The notes beneath the pieces are model-generated. The model was not told where the DNA came from and did not search any database. It saw only the letters and a program-made list of their open reading frames with translations. A program made the translations under genes and the position numbers. Shown piece after piece: positions 22,736 through 35,400 of a stretch of DNA of 64,000 nucleotides (position 1 is its first letter; each line of letters starts with the position of its first letter). This DNA comes from Ctena decussata (taxonomy: Eukaryota > Mollusca > Bivalvia > Lucinida > Lucinidae). Where the stretch lies: the NCBI GenBank assembly GCA_963989385.1, contig OZ022509.1, positions 80,126,667-80,190,666 on the forward strand, given 5' to 3'.

Positions 22736-23063
22736 TCATGGTTGAGTGATTTTTGCCTTATACCGTTCACACTATTTAATGAATATTTAATGAATATGTT
22801 ATATGAATGTGTGTTTCTCTTTGAGCTCATAACTTCCATACCTTTTATGCTACAAAGTTTTCATATAGTATGATACTAACCCAGACCAACATCTTAGACT
22901 TCTTAATAGGGTTGCCCCTGGATGGGGCCAGGGTCAATTGTATAATAGGTCCTATTGAACAGAAGTAAAATGGGAATAAAATCATAAGTCTGGTACCATT
23001 ACTTGCCCTGGAGAGTTAGAAACTGGGCATAACGATCACAGATGAAATAGTTTATACGTAGAC

Positions 23064-23811
23064 CAGGCTTTGGCAGCTGGATCAGGCTAGGGGTGGGGTT
23101 ATTGGGTGGGGCCAAAAGGAAACATGAGAAGTCTGCAAAGGGTAAGGCGGTGTCGTCAGACCGATTAGTACAAGGTAAAGGTGGTTTGAAAATCCGTACT
23201 AGGAACCACCTTTTGTCACCATGAGGCATTATAAGTTAGACTGAGTTGATATCTCCTCTCCGTCTGGTACACGAGGACCCGACCATCAATGTGAGCAAAG
23301 TGTTCAGATACTGGCATACAGGTCGGCCCTGTATGTCAAAGGGAACAACTGATTAGTCTAGCTTTTGATGCAAACTTCATTTCTGTACTAACTACCAGAT
23401 TCACCCCTGGTTAACTATGTATATACAGGGTATGTTACCAAATAACAAACGGTCCTACAGCTCGGGCTTTGGCAACTGGATCAGGCTAGGGATGGGATAC
23501 TGAGATTATGGGGTGGGGCCAAAAGAAACATGAGAAGTCTGCAAAAAGGGTAGGAAGGTGTCATCAGACCGAATTAGTACAGGGTAAAGGTGGTGTGGAA
23601 ACCCGTACTATGAACCACTCTTTGTCACCATCAGGCATTATAAGTAAGATTCAGTAGATATCTCTCCGTCTGGTACTCGAGGATTCGACTTTTAATGTCC
23701 GGAAAGTGTCCAGATAGTGGCATTCAAGTCGGCCCTACATGCCATAGGGAACAGCTGACTTAGTCTAGCTTATGATGCAGACTTCATTAATCCCTGGTAA
23801 ACTATTTACAT
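23064..23811. repeat. Two-copy tandem duplication, ~395-bp step
   Basis: 23064-23430 and 23461-23811 align throughout (GGATCAGGCTAGGG, AACATGAGAAGTCTGCAAA, GGCATTATAAGT, ATCTC...CCGTCTGGTAC, GTCGGCCCT), with scattered substitutions and small indels. There is no coding potential and no relation to other repeats in the window. Confidence 0.85.
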
Positions 23812-23988
23812 AAAAAAAAACCTCTTGGTGGTGGTATTTTGGAAAAATTCTGTTCTTATGGTGGTACCATGACGTTTCTAGTTCTGTTCTATAGGAGGGA
23901 GTTCACATTTTTGGCGACTTCCCCCAGTGGGGTAACATCTTTAAATGGAACAGCCCTAATAGCTATGCATTACAATATGGCGCTATTT

Positions 23989-24016
23989 CAGGCGCGACAT
24001 AGCGTTCCGCGGAATT
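23989..24016 (+). repeat. Solo 3' tail of a P3-type element
   Basis: GGCGCGACATAGCGTTCCGC followed by GGAATTTCTTGTTT matches the 3' end of P3 (GGTGCGACATACCATTCCGC then GGAATTCTTGTT). No matching head is found upstream, so it is an isolated or decayed end. Confidence 0.6.
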
Positions 24017-26189
24017 TCTTGTTTATATTATCATACATGAGACCGGTGAATGAGTCCGTTGCTGACACAACACGTATTTCGTTAGCAAAGGGGCTTGGGG
24101 AGATAACGTCTTTCGCCCGCAGCATTAATCGTCTTATTTGAGTTCACCTATCAATTAATCATTAAGTTCGCATGTGCGGCACGGGTCTCTTTAGGATGTC
24201 GCAATTTCGTTGATTGGTGCAACAGAAAAAGAAAGAACATATGCATATGCCGATATGGTTTCCTGACAAGGTTATGTGTTCCACGGGTCTAGAACATCAT
24301 TTGCGCTCTGGGAAATTTTTATTTGCCTGCCTTGAGAGGGGGGCATATTATATGATGGCATTGTCCGTCAGTTTACATTTTGCGTTTCCCTCAATATCTC
24401 ATTCTTCCCTCAAAGACATGGCGGGTGTATATTAATAGGCAGGTGTAGGTTACTACTCGCGAGCACCTGATCATACATCTGTTTGGGCCCATATCTGTTT
24501 ACCTAAATATTTTGGATTTGTCAATGTTTCAATTGTTTATGAACTTGAACTTACAATTTTGGTACTTTGACCGATTCAACTAGTATTACTTAACATATTT
24601 GATCGAGACTTAGGGCAAACGTTCACCTTATCAAACTGATATGCAGAAGCAAGATCAATCTCAGAGATCAACGCTCAAACATAATATTTCAGTTTCGTCA
24701 CAGAACTTAAAACCATAAGATTTCTTCATCAAAGTTTCGCCAAATAGAAATCTTCATATGAACAGAAGAAAAAGTTTTTGTGAATTTGAAGAAATATTTC
24801 CCTTTATTTTATAAAATACCTGTTTCGTTCTGGATTCGTGAGCACTCCATTTCTTTGAAACTGTTCAACAATTTTTCATGAAACTTCGCACAAATATTAA
24901 ACACAATCAGACTGATTGCAGAAAATAAACTACTAACATTCTTCCAGTTTAGGCGGAATTATGTCAATTTATACATCTCAATATAGCTATTTCATGTATG
25001 CAGGTTAAATTTAACTGCATATTAAGATTTTTATTCAAAAAATTATATAGATATAAATCATTAACTGTTACAGTGGTACATACTTTATCATGCTCTTAGC
25101 AATCTGACAATATACTTGTCCGCCTGGTGTCCGCTTTATAATCCTTAAATCTTTGGAAAATTTGGGCAAATGTTCAGTTATCAAGATAATGTGTAGAACT
25201 TCACATTCTAAACAGTGTAGGATGACTAGGTCTATGTAACGCATAGAGACCAAAGTTCTTTAGGATATATGTTCGTTTGCTTCATGTTTTTAAATCCGTT
25301 TAAAATTCCTTCATAAAGAAAAAAGACAATTAACCTATTTCAGGTTTGACGGCATTAGGAAACTTTGTATTTACACCATGTTCGGTAAACAGAAGAACCT
25401 TTACATCTACTTTAATGTTCGGGTCCGTCTTTGTACTGAAACAAGTAAAACTTTCTCAAAAAACCTAGTCTACGTCTAGCAACCATTACTAGTTGTTGCT
25501 TATCAAATAAACCATTGCAAACACAAAAATTTAAAATGAAACTGTTTATATCTCAAAAGCCGACCTAAAATCTTCATTGGTGGATTTCAAGCACGGGTGC
25601 GAGTGGTAGGTATCATACCATTCCATGGTCGAAAGACAGTTTAAAAGGTCGTAAAATACGCCATTCATTCATCTGTACCTTGTGATACCATAATGTGCGG
25701 TATTTCATATGACCGCTCACGACATTTATGGGAATTACGCTCACGATATTTTTGCGGACAGGTAATGGCCGCTCAAGACATCTATGCAAACAGCGCTCAC
25801 GCCTTTTATACGAGTAGGCTACATAAAAGTCAAGCTGCATTGTTGGCACTAATGGCTGTACTTCCCATGTCAAAACTAATTACTAGATAGTCTACGCCCA
25901 TGGGCGCAGACAATGACGTAAGCGCAACAATTATGACAGTCCTCTAATGAGCCGTCATCTAATAGCGTATGTGTAATGTGTAACAATCATATAGGAAGAC
26001 ACATAACGTTTAAATGACCAAATAATTAAATATAGATACTGCTAAAATGGAGCAAATACATATTTTGCCAGATGTGTATTTTGTATTTTCAAAAATTGTA
26101 TTTGGTGATGGACGAGAACTTGTCAGCAGATGAGCCGAATAGTCGGGTAAAGTAGAGGTGAGGACAAGCCATGTTAAATCAACAAAGGA
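24017..26189. other. Unassigned AT-rich region
   Basis: Faint ~150-bp periodic similarity to P-type units (for example TTTGAAACTGTTCAACAATT near 24854) suggests old, eroded repeat elements to about 25560. I see no gene. Short frames at 25613-25890 lack recognisable motifs. Confidence 0.4.
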
Positions 26190-27385
26190 TCTGTAGAGTT
26201 CCTAGTATGAAGCAATATCTTTAGAGATCCTAGTATGAAGCAGTATCTCTAGAGTTCCTAGTATGAAGCAATATCTTTAGAGATTCTAGTATGAAGCAGT
26301 ATTTCTAGAGTTTCTAGTATGAAGCAATATCTTGAGAGTTCCAAGTATGAAGCTATATCTTTTGAGTTTTTAGTATGAAGCAGTATCTCTAGAGTTTCTA
26401 GTATGTAGCAATATCTTTAGAGTTCCCAGTATGAAGCAATATCTTTAGAGTTCCTAGTATGAAGCAGTATCTCTAGAGTTCCTAGTATGACGCAATATGT
26501 TTAGAGATTCTAGTATGAAGGTGTATCTCGAGAGTCTCTAGTATGAAGCAATATCTTGAGAGTTCCAAGTATGAAGCAATATCTTAATAGTGCCTAGTAT
26601 GAAGCAGTATCTCTAGATTGTCTAGAGTTACACTGTTGCCGGTGCTAGGAAGATTGAGGAGTGTTTCAACATTGTATTACTGCACATGGACAGTTGCTAT
26701 TAAACCGATTTTTTCCCTTTCATGTCATTATTTCCAGAGGATCGTCTTTCAGAATTTATTTTCCTAGTATGAAGCAGTATCTCTAGAGTTCCTAGTATGA
26801 TGCAATATCTTTAGAGTTCCTAGTATGAAGCAATATCTCTAGAGTTCCTAGTATGAAGCAATATCTTTAGAGTTCCTAGTATGAAGCAATATCTTTAGAG
26901 TTCCTAGTATGAAGCAATATCTTTAGAGTTCCTAGTATGAAGCAATATCTCTAGAGTTCCTAGTATGGTGCAATATCTTTAGAGTTCCTAGTATGAAGCA
27001 GTATCTCTAGAGTTTCTAGTAATATCTTTAGAGTTCCTAGTATGAAGCAATATCTTTAGAGTTCCTAGTATGAACCAATATCTTAAGAGTTCCTAGTATG
27101 AAGCAATATCTTTTGAGTTCCTAGTATGAAGCAGTATCTCTAGAGTTCCTAGTATGAAGCAATATCTTTAGAGTTCCTAGTATGAAGCAGTATCTCTAGA
27201 GTTCCTAGTATGAAGCAATATCTCTAGAGTTCCTATTATGAAGCAATATCTTTAGAGTTCCTAGTATGAAGCAGTATCTCTAGAGTTCCTAGTTTGAAGC
27301 AATATCTTTAGAGTTCCTAGTATGAAGCAATATCTTTAGAGTTCCTAGTATGAAGCAGTATCTTCTAGAGTTCCGAGAATCTAGT
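26190..27385. repeat. 28-bp satellite array in two blocks
   Basis: The unit is GAGTTCCTAGTATGAAGCA plus ATATCTTTA (28 bp). Alternate units often differ at two places (TTTA/CTCT and CAAT/CAGT), hinting at a 56-bp higher-order dimer. About 16 units lie at 26190-26640 and about 22 at 26762-27385, separated by a ~120-bp non-satellite segment that belongs to repeat family M. Confidence 0.95.
26640..26761 (+). repeat. Repeat M, partial copy M1 inside the satellite
   Basis: Blocks such as ATTACTGCACATGGACAG, TTAAACCGATTTTTTCC and AGAGGATCGTCTTTCAGAAT align with 27695-27790 and 47820-47925. The satellite resumes immediately after its end. Confidence 0.65.
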
Positions 27386-27429
27386 CTTAAGTAAACTTTT
27401 AATTATGTTTCCTGTTTGTGCCTCCAATG

Positions 27430-27830
27430 ATGAGGCTGAATTAGAACAATCAGTAACCACGCCCAACTAATGATTTTCTTTGGGTTTGGCTTTGGATTGA
27501 ACTGTGTGCCCTAATATGCTTCACTGCAGCTGGTGTTGTGCCGTGTGGCGGCCGTAAAACGTCTCCCCGTATATTATCATACTGCAGATTATATTTTCTG
27601 GTCCTTTGGGATCATGGTGTTCATTTGAAATATTTTGAAAATAGAGTTCTACTTAAGCTGGTGCTAGAGGGCGTGGCCAGTGACGCACATTTCATTACTG
27701 GTCATGAACAGACTCAGTTAAACCGGGTCTGCTATTTTCCGTTCTTTGACATATTCCTTGCTTTCAAAGGATCTTACTATTCAGAACTTATTCATCTTAG
27801 ATGTCTGATGATTCTACACTAATGTTCACT
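27430..27830 (+). repeat. Repeat M, copy M2
   Basis: The most complete M copy, with blocks TTGTGCCGTGTGGCGGCCGT, ACGTCTCCCCGTATATTATC, TCTGGTCCTTTGGGATCATG, GAACAGACTCAGTTAAACCG and AAGGATCTTACTATTCAGAA. Related copies are at 41340, 47690 and 51278. It contains a 94-codon open frame that is not conserved in the other copies. From 27831 to 28040 nothing is recognised. Confidence 0.7.
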
Positions 27831-28039
27831 ATGATATTTCATTTTTTAGTTACGAAGCCACTAGGTAGACCGAACACTTCTTTGGTTTGGGCCTTCATCA
27901 CAAGCTAGTGAGAGGTTACATGCATATGAATAAAAAACCATCGGCCTAGTGTTAACCGACGTTTGAAATAGGACACAAACTGCATCCCTTTATTCAGTTT
28001 CAGACTAACTGTTTGGCTAAAACCTAAGTGTATTACAGA

Positions 28040-28700
28040 GCCTCGTAAAATAATAAAATAACAAGGGCCTTAATCATGCAAATATGAATCTGATGAAAAA
28101 TGAACAATGCATTTATGAAAATTCAACCCATTAATATGAATAGCTCTGGAGTTATCCTTCAACCCTTAAGTGAAAGGGGAATAACTCTGTTACTAAGCAA
28201 TTTTGCACAGCTTAACAATAATCAGACTAATCAATTTACCAAATACTAATATCATTACCAAATTTCAGTTCTCTCCGTCAAATGGTTAAAAAATTGGAAA
28301 ATGCCACAAACAACAAAGGGCCGTGACTTTATAAGAATAAAGTCAATTGAAATTTCAAAATTACATACACATTTTCAGATCATGATGACACATTATGCAC
28401 AATTTCAAGTCAGTCTGATACAAGATGTGGCAGGAGTTGCGGGGACAAGGATGGAGTCAGCAAGGACCGTCCTCCATTAAAAATGGCCGAAACAAAAATC
28501 AAAGACCACATGCACATCTTCACATCATAAGAATACAAATTGAAACTATAAAATTCCAAATCAATCTGTTGAAAGACGTAGGAGGAGTTGCGAGGACAAC
28601 ATTTCGGATGGACGGAAGGACGGATGAACGAATGTGTGGGCATACACAAGGACGGACGAGGGTCATTTCTCCGCCTACGTCAGGTGACAAAAATGGAGCA
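28040..28700 (-). mobile_element. Hairpin-repeat-type element P6, minus strand
   Basis: Two related ~150-bp units with GGAGTTGCGGGGACAAG (28434) and GGAGTTGCGAGGACAAC (28574) end in a (GGAC)n-like tract at 28607-28660, the complement of the CCGT tract seen in plus-strand P elements. The opposite end (28060) reads AACAAGGGCC, complement of a GGCCCTTGTT tail. Orientation and architecture match the P elements, with different sequence. Confidence 0.6.
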
Positions 28701-30120
28701 TATAACAATGACAAGATTGACACTGATATGATATAAGACTGCAATAACCAGGAACAGCCTAAATTGATTTCAGCATCATGTCATAGACAGCTAATAGGGA
28801 ATATAAAACAATGCATATGGCACACAACGCAAAACAAAAACGCTCTCTTCCAACAGCTGGCCTCGAGGTTATCCTAAATAATGTACAAAATATTAAAGAC
28901 TAGTAAACAGCTGTCAAACGACGGCAATGATAGTTAAACCACAAAAAAGCACCGCATCGGAACGACCGGTAAAAAATAATTGCGGATGGGGTGGGCAAGA
29001 ACCGAATCTCCTATATTCTGAAACTTTTGTTCAATATCGTGTATTGCCTGTATGTCATATATTCAAGGACTTTCTCATTAGCTGCCTTTGTCCAGTTTCT
29101 ACAAGCCTCTCGTTTGAGGTTGGAAATAAATGCGAATATTTATACTTGCGACTGACTCCCTATAAATAAAGCTTTTAGAGCATCTAGCTTCATACACCGA
29201 TGGAAGACTTTTGATCATGTGACGTTGTCGTCACGCGACGTCTAAGTTAAAAATCATATTGATTCGTCTAAGTGACGTTCGCTTGACACAACTACCTGAC
29301 GACTGCTTTTCAACGTAATGACCAATCAAGTCGTTACTTACTTTTCTACGATAAATATTCTGCATATTCTTTACTAAATACAAAATAAAGTGCAAATATA
29401 AGAATAAAAATTTTATTTTTCAGCGTTCATCGTTCGACAAAGCCATCGGCAGTCGCATCGCCCACTGGCTTTATTACACGATGAACGCTGAAAAATCAAA
29501 TTTTAAATCTTAAATGTTTCAACTACAGAGCATAAAGCATAAGGATTTAAATCCTATAGTGCAAAGCTGATCTTTCCCAAGCTGAATTTTAAAGGAGTCT
29601 TAGAATTGCTTCTTGGCATGTATACACGCACAACTAGCCAGGTAAGAGACGAGTTTGAACAGTACACTGATTGCACATGCATAGTATGCTAAAGCATATA
29701 GGTGTCATATCCCTTATTCACTGAATAAACCTTACCACTACTAAACTGAAAAGTGTCAACAGTTTTTAAAATTCGTAGAAGACATGTTTTTAGAAAGTCA
29801 ATAATTAATGACAATAATAGTCATTTTCAGCAGAAGCACAATCACAAAAGAAAACCCGCCGAAGACATCGAAGACGAAAGGACTGTCAATGTCACACATT
29901 CGAATAATTATGTACTAATCTGATTTATATGGTCAATGAAAAATCACCTTTTTGGTTTTTCATAGAACACATTAGTTCATTGAAGCAACTGTCGTACATG
30001 TTTTTTATTGTTTTGTTTATTTCTTAACAGTCCAATCTATTGGATCATGAGGTCTCAGTCTTATCATCTGCTACATACATGTATATCTTGTCGGAAGAAT
30101 TGATGTCCGTGATTATAATT
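28701..30120. other. No gene recognised; palindrome inside
   Basis: Besides the 29415-29496 palindrome I see no repeat family or coding block. This is the flank into which element B inserted (target GATAC at 30121-30125). Confidence 0.45.
29415..29496. repeat. Long palindrome with 19-bp perfect stem
   Basis: ATTTTTCAGCGTTCATCGT at 29415-29433 and its exact complement at 29478-29496 surround a 44-base loop, which itself can pair AAAGCCA with TGGCTTT. AT-rich sequence flanks both sides. It may be a small foldback element or a structured RNA. Confidence 0.85.
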
Positions 30121-30125
30121 GATAC

Positions 30126-32323
30126 TGTTACGCAGAAGGTTTTACACTTGGTCGACACGGGTGTAGAGCCTTATGCGTCGCCAGGACGGCGGAGGGTGAT
30201 TTCCGGTTAAAGGGTTATCTACCAGTGTATTACACTAACAAGGAAACTCTAACAACGTTAGAATTTTTTGAAGTTTATATATAATGTAAATTCTATATAC
30301 AACGATACAATTTACAACTATTCACAATTACAATAATATACAACACATATCAGTTCATGTCGCTGGCCCAAGTAAGGTGTTTGTTTCAAATCTGTACTCG
30401 ATTTGCGTGCAATGCGCAAATAGATTACTGTCTGACGTCAACACCGTACTTGGCTCAGCGCCATGAACTAAAGGAAAACACAAAGAATAAAACAAACGTT
30501 AGTTTGAGCTCATACAAAAAAAAAACAAGGCCTTATGTTGGTAGACTTCAATTCGTCGTTCCCTGGATCATGTCATGGGCCAGTCCATATATCATGAGGA
30601 ACACCAACTTATATTAACACGTGCACGATTATATACTGGTCGCTCCCTGGATCGTACCAGGGACCAGTCTATATATATTAACACACCTTAGTGGACGAAC
30701 ACTGTCCCACACTTGATGTGACCTTCAGATCTTATCACAGAATCTGGCAAAACTGTGCTAACCACTTCCGCCTACATTTTGTGCTTCCCGCCTCTGCTTA
30801 GGAACCATGCACAAACGGCGTTGTAACTGCCTCTACCCGGGTTGGTATTAACCTGGAGACGTATATCGAATCTCCAGGTGAGACGTGGCTCTAAGCCCTA
30901 ACAGCTGACTGCCGGACTTGATGTGCCTAAAAATAACGAACTTACACTTAATACATTGTAACTACACAATAATAATACGTAAGACTTGGGCCTGTCTTGG
31001 AACTACCATACAACGCCCTCGGCGAATGCCGAGCATAACGTGCACACGCCAGCCGTGTCACTAGACACAACTCGCGCTCACGATGTAAAGCCAAAATTGT
31101 GCTTACTACTTCCGCCAATGAAGAAACGTAGATCCTACCACGCATGTGCGTCGAAGGATCTGACGTCAAACATTGTCAAGAAGTATACTGACGTCAACAG
31201 GCATTACCATGACATACCCCACATAAAACATGAATAATCTAAACAATGACTTATTTACATTAAATTGATTGACCAAAATCTAACTCGCATATGTATTAAT
31301 TCATTTCTTTAAACTAAGCGTAATACCATTTGCCATAGAATATAATAGCTGAATAAGCGTTTCTCACACATTTGGGATCATAACGTTTGATCTGACATCA
31401 TGACATCAATGATGTTATATCATATGACGCCGTCTAATGAAGGCAAATCAAACGCATAACGACCAAATGTTACCATTATAACTTATGGAAAAAACCCTTA
31501 ATGCGGTGCATGCTATGGCGTCAGTTGACGTCACGAGTATATAAATTAGTTCCATTACAAATCAATCTACTTCTATAGGCCACGTATACGTGAAACTAAT
31601 ATAAAAAGTGCTGACGTCACAATAACATGAATGCAACTGACGTCACATGAATAACATCAATACAACTGGCGTCACTGGACGTCAAATAGACGCACACCAT
31701 TGCAACCAACATCAGTGATATAAACTATTTCCGTAATTTACAAAACCTCCTAATATACAAATACCATGCGCAGCATGGTCAGTATAAACAAAATTGGTCG
31801 ACATATGCACAGCCTGATCACTGTCAACAAAATCAAATCAGTCGACACATATAATCATACCATATCAATCAGAAGTCACATTTTTCATTCTTAGCCAAAC
31901 TATTCTAAATAAATATTATAAAATCTTACCATTCTGGTCTAAACTCAGAATCTGGGCTCACAACAATATAACATCCTCAGTATAAGAATTAAACAGCCAC
32001 GTCTAACTTTTCAATAAAAGATAGGCGTATAAATAGTATGCGTCTCACATTTAAATCATGGGACTCGAATATAAGCGTGCAGGTACTCACATTAAAATCA
32101 TGCAACACGCTGTCCACAATCAAAAGACTCGTGCAGGTATTCACCTTAAAATCATGCAATACGCTGTCCACGAGAGGTATTCACAAACAACCCATGCATA
32201 ACGTAGTCACAATTTCCGTACACGTTTTATTACCACAGTTACTCTAAAAACTGTAGCCTTACTGATTGAAAGGATTAAAATAATTTCGACGACATAGTGG
32301 ACGATTAGATCCATTTCGTAACA
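30126..32323 (-). repeat. Element B 3' LTR
   Basis: 2,198 bp, terminal TGTTACG/CGTAACA. It contains six perfect TGACGTCA palindromes (30433, 31161, 31189, 31526, 31612, 31638) and further half-sites. Open frames within it are duplicated in the other LTR only because the LTRs are identical copies. Confidence 0.95.
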
Positions 32324-32340
32324 TAGGTTTCCCCTTAGGG
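32324..32340 (-). promoter_or_regulatory. Polypurine tract of element B
   Basis: On the minus strand CCCTAAGGGGAAACCTA immediately precedes the 3' LTR start TGTTACG. It is purine-rich although interrupted near its 3' end. Confidence 0.6.
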
Positions 32341-32463
32341 AGAAAAAAACATAACAATGTTTCTTTTCTGAAATAGTACGAAATGCGATCGAATCGTAGG
32401 CTATGTCAAAACTGGAAAACTAGCTATATACACAACAACGGTGCGATGCATAACGTGGCCAAA

Positions 32464-35400
32464 CTATCTACTAAGGTTGTCCGCCCCCAAATTATCTTGG
32501 CCGCGGATAGCAACGATCCTGAATCTGTACGGCTGTAATTTCATGGCCCAACGCATGATTCGGGGATTGAGCACCTTAGCTGTCTGCATATAAGACAAAG
32601 GTTTGTGGTCAGTTTCAAGTAGGAACTCCGCCCCATACAGGTACTTACGAAATTTCTCAACACCCCAGATAATACCCAAACATTCCTTCTCAATTACAGA
32701 GTAGTTCTTTTCCCGAGGTAACAATTTCTTGCTAGCATAAGCAATCGGCAAACGACCTTCACCTTCGAACTCCTGAAGCAAAATAGCTCCAAGACTAACG
32801 TCTGAAGCGTCTGTTCGAATTACAAATGGGTTACCTTCTTGAAAAACAGGTAAGCGAAGAATAGGACTAGACGTGAGCCTACTCTTCAGGGTTTGAAATG
32901 CCCTTTCATGCTGATCTTGCCAATCTTTGATAGAATTAGGTCTATCCCGTTTAGTTAAATCAGTCAGAGGAGAAGCTATGGATGAGAAATTTGGGATAAA
33001 ACGACGGTAAAACCCAGCTAATCCCAGAAAAGATTTAATTTGCCTTTTCGTACATGGACGAGGAGCATCTCTGATAGCCTGTATCTTGTCCTCTTGCGGT
33101 CGTACCGTCTGTCCGACGATATTGTGACCAAGGCACTCGATACTGCCATAACCGAACATGCATTTAGATGGTTTTGCCGTCCATTTGGCCGACCTGAGCC
33201 GATCTAACACTTGACGTAATGACGTCACATGATCCTTCCATGTATCAGTAAATATCCACATGTCATCAACAAAGCTGTCAACATTTGGGAGATTGGACAA
33301 TATGATTCTCATTAACCTACAAAATGAGGCTCCCGAATTGACCAAACCGAAGGGCATAGTTTTAAACTGGAATAAACCCTTAGGCGTTTCAAATGCCGTC
33401 AAAGGTTTAGACCTTTCAGTAAGACTGACTTGCCAATAACCCTTACTCAGGTCCATCTTTGTAAAGAATCTATGTCCCGACATTTTATTGATAACCTCCT
33501 CCATATTTGGCATAGGTTCTGCATCGAATTCCGTCACTTTGTTAAGCTTCCGGAAGTCGATACAGATTCTAACTGATCCGTCTTTCTTCGGAACTAGGAC
33601 AACAGGAGATGAATACGGTGAAATCGACGGCTCGATTACCCCTAAATCCAACATATCCTGTATCTCCGTCTCCATGACGTTACGCGTCTTATACGGGATA
33701 GAATAACCCTTCGTCCGTATGGGTTCTGACGTGAGTAGTTTGATATCGTGCTGTATTTGATCAGTTCGACCGGGTAAACTTGATAGTACATCCGGGTACT
33801 GTTTAATCAACGCTTCAACCTCCATACGTTGTTCTGACGTTAACGTATCTGAAATACTGACGTCGTTATAAGTTTCCGGCTCTTTAGCTGTCGGAAAAGC
33901 ACAATCATCAAGAGAAAATTCATCACTACCATCGTCATCAACCGACTCTGTAGTCTCAGTCGACAATAAACAATGTGACGGCACAGTACGACGTTCGACA
34001 TACTGTTTCAGCATATTAGCATGATATGTACTCACGACACCATTGACGTCGATTTTATAGTCCATTCTATTCACCACCTCTACTACTTCATATGGACCCT
34101 TCCACTGCAATAACAGTTTCTTACTGTCCGTTGGCAGTAATAACAGTACTTTATCTCCCACGTTAAAGTTACGCGACCTAGCGCGTTTGTCATAATAAGC
34201 CTTTTGCTTTACTTGTACTTTCCGTAAATTATCATGTGCTAACTTACACGTCTGCTCTAATCGTTCTCTCAACTCAATTACGTACTGGTACGTAGACAGA
34301 ACCTGCTCATCTTGTACCTCTTCAGACCATAATTCACGTAATATTGCCATAGGGCCCTTAACGTTACGTCCGTATAGTAATTCGAACGGAGAAAACCCTA
34401 ATGACTCCTGCGGGACCTCCCTTATTGCAAACAGTAGTGCTGTGAGATATTTATCCCAGTCTTTTGGACGTTCTGCGCACATCCTACGTAGCATTTGCTT
34501 CAACGTCGCGTGAAAACGCTCTACAAGACCGTTACAGATAGGATGATACGGCGTCGTGGTTAACTGCTGGAGTGATAACAGCCTGCTTACTTCTTTCATA
34601 ACTTCAGCAGTAAACTGACTTCCGCAATCTGTTAACATTTCATCAGGTATGCCAACTCTACTAAACATTTCAACTAACGCTTCGGCTACGCGTTCCGTTT
34701 CAATGCCGGGTAACGCTACCGCCTCGGGATATCTCGTCGCATAATCTATCATTGTTAAAATATAGCGGGATTTCCTGTCAGAACGAGGTTCTATCGGTCC
34801 AACTATATCAACCGCGACTCGTTTAAATGGTGTGTCAATCTGTGGCAGCTTTCCTAAAGGAACCTTAGTGACACGACCTTTTTGAATAGTCCTTTGACAT
34901 ATGTCACAAGATTTACAAAACCTTGCCACATCCCCACAAACTCCAGGCCAAAAGAACTCAGTTAACACTCTATCCATAGTTTTCTTTATGCCCAAATGAC
35001 CTGACATCAAGGTTTCGTGCGCCAATCTTAACACCTTTTCACGAAAACCTTCAGGGATAATAAGTTGCAAAGTGACCTTGTTTCCCTTAGTAAACTGCCT
35101 ATACAATAAATCTTTCTTTCGGATAAACTTAGTTTCACCCCGGTTCAATCCACGACTAATAGTCACATTCCCAGATTCCACTCTTTGCCTTATGCCATTC
35201 AATTTCGGGTCAACAACTACGGCCTGCCTCAACGCCTCCTTATCACTAGCAATAATTTGATCAGGAACTTTAAGTTTCTTATAGACCTCTTCACCTTGCT
35301 TAGCTTGTGACCTAGTCACTGCCGCCATTGCAAAATGGGACATATCGGGAAGTTTTGACCCGTCAATATTTCCAATAACCAGGTCATACAATGTATCTTC

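Noticed and set aside
26190..27385. CRISPR-like array
   Set aside because: Units are contiguous 28-bp repeats without unique spacers, in a eukaryotic setting.
27538..27822. 94-codon ORF starting after GTTGTG
   Set aside because: Falls within repeat M; other M copies do not keep the frame open.
30948..31169. 73-codon minus-strand ORF conserved at 38803-39024 (and similar pairs at 30986/38841, 31989/39845)
   Set aside because: They lie in the two near-identical LTRs of element B; conservation reflects recent LTR copying, not coding selection.
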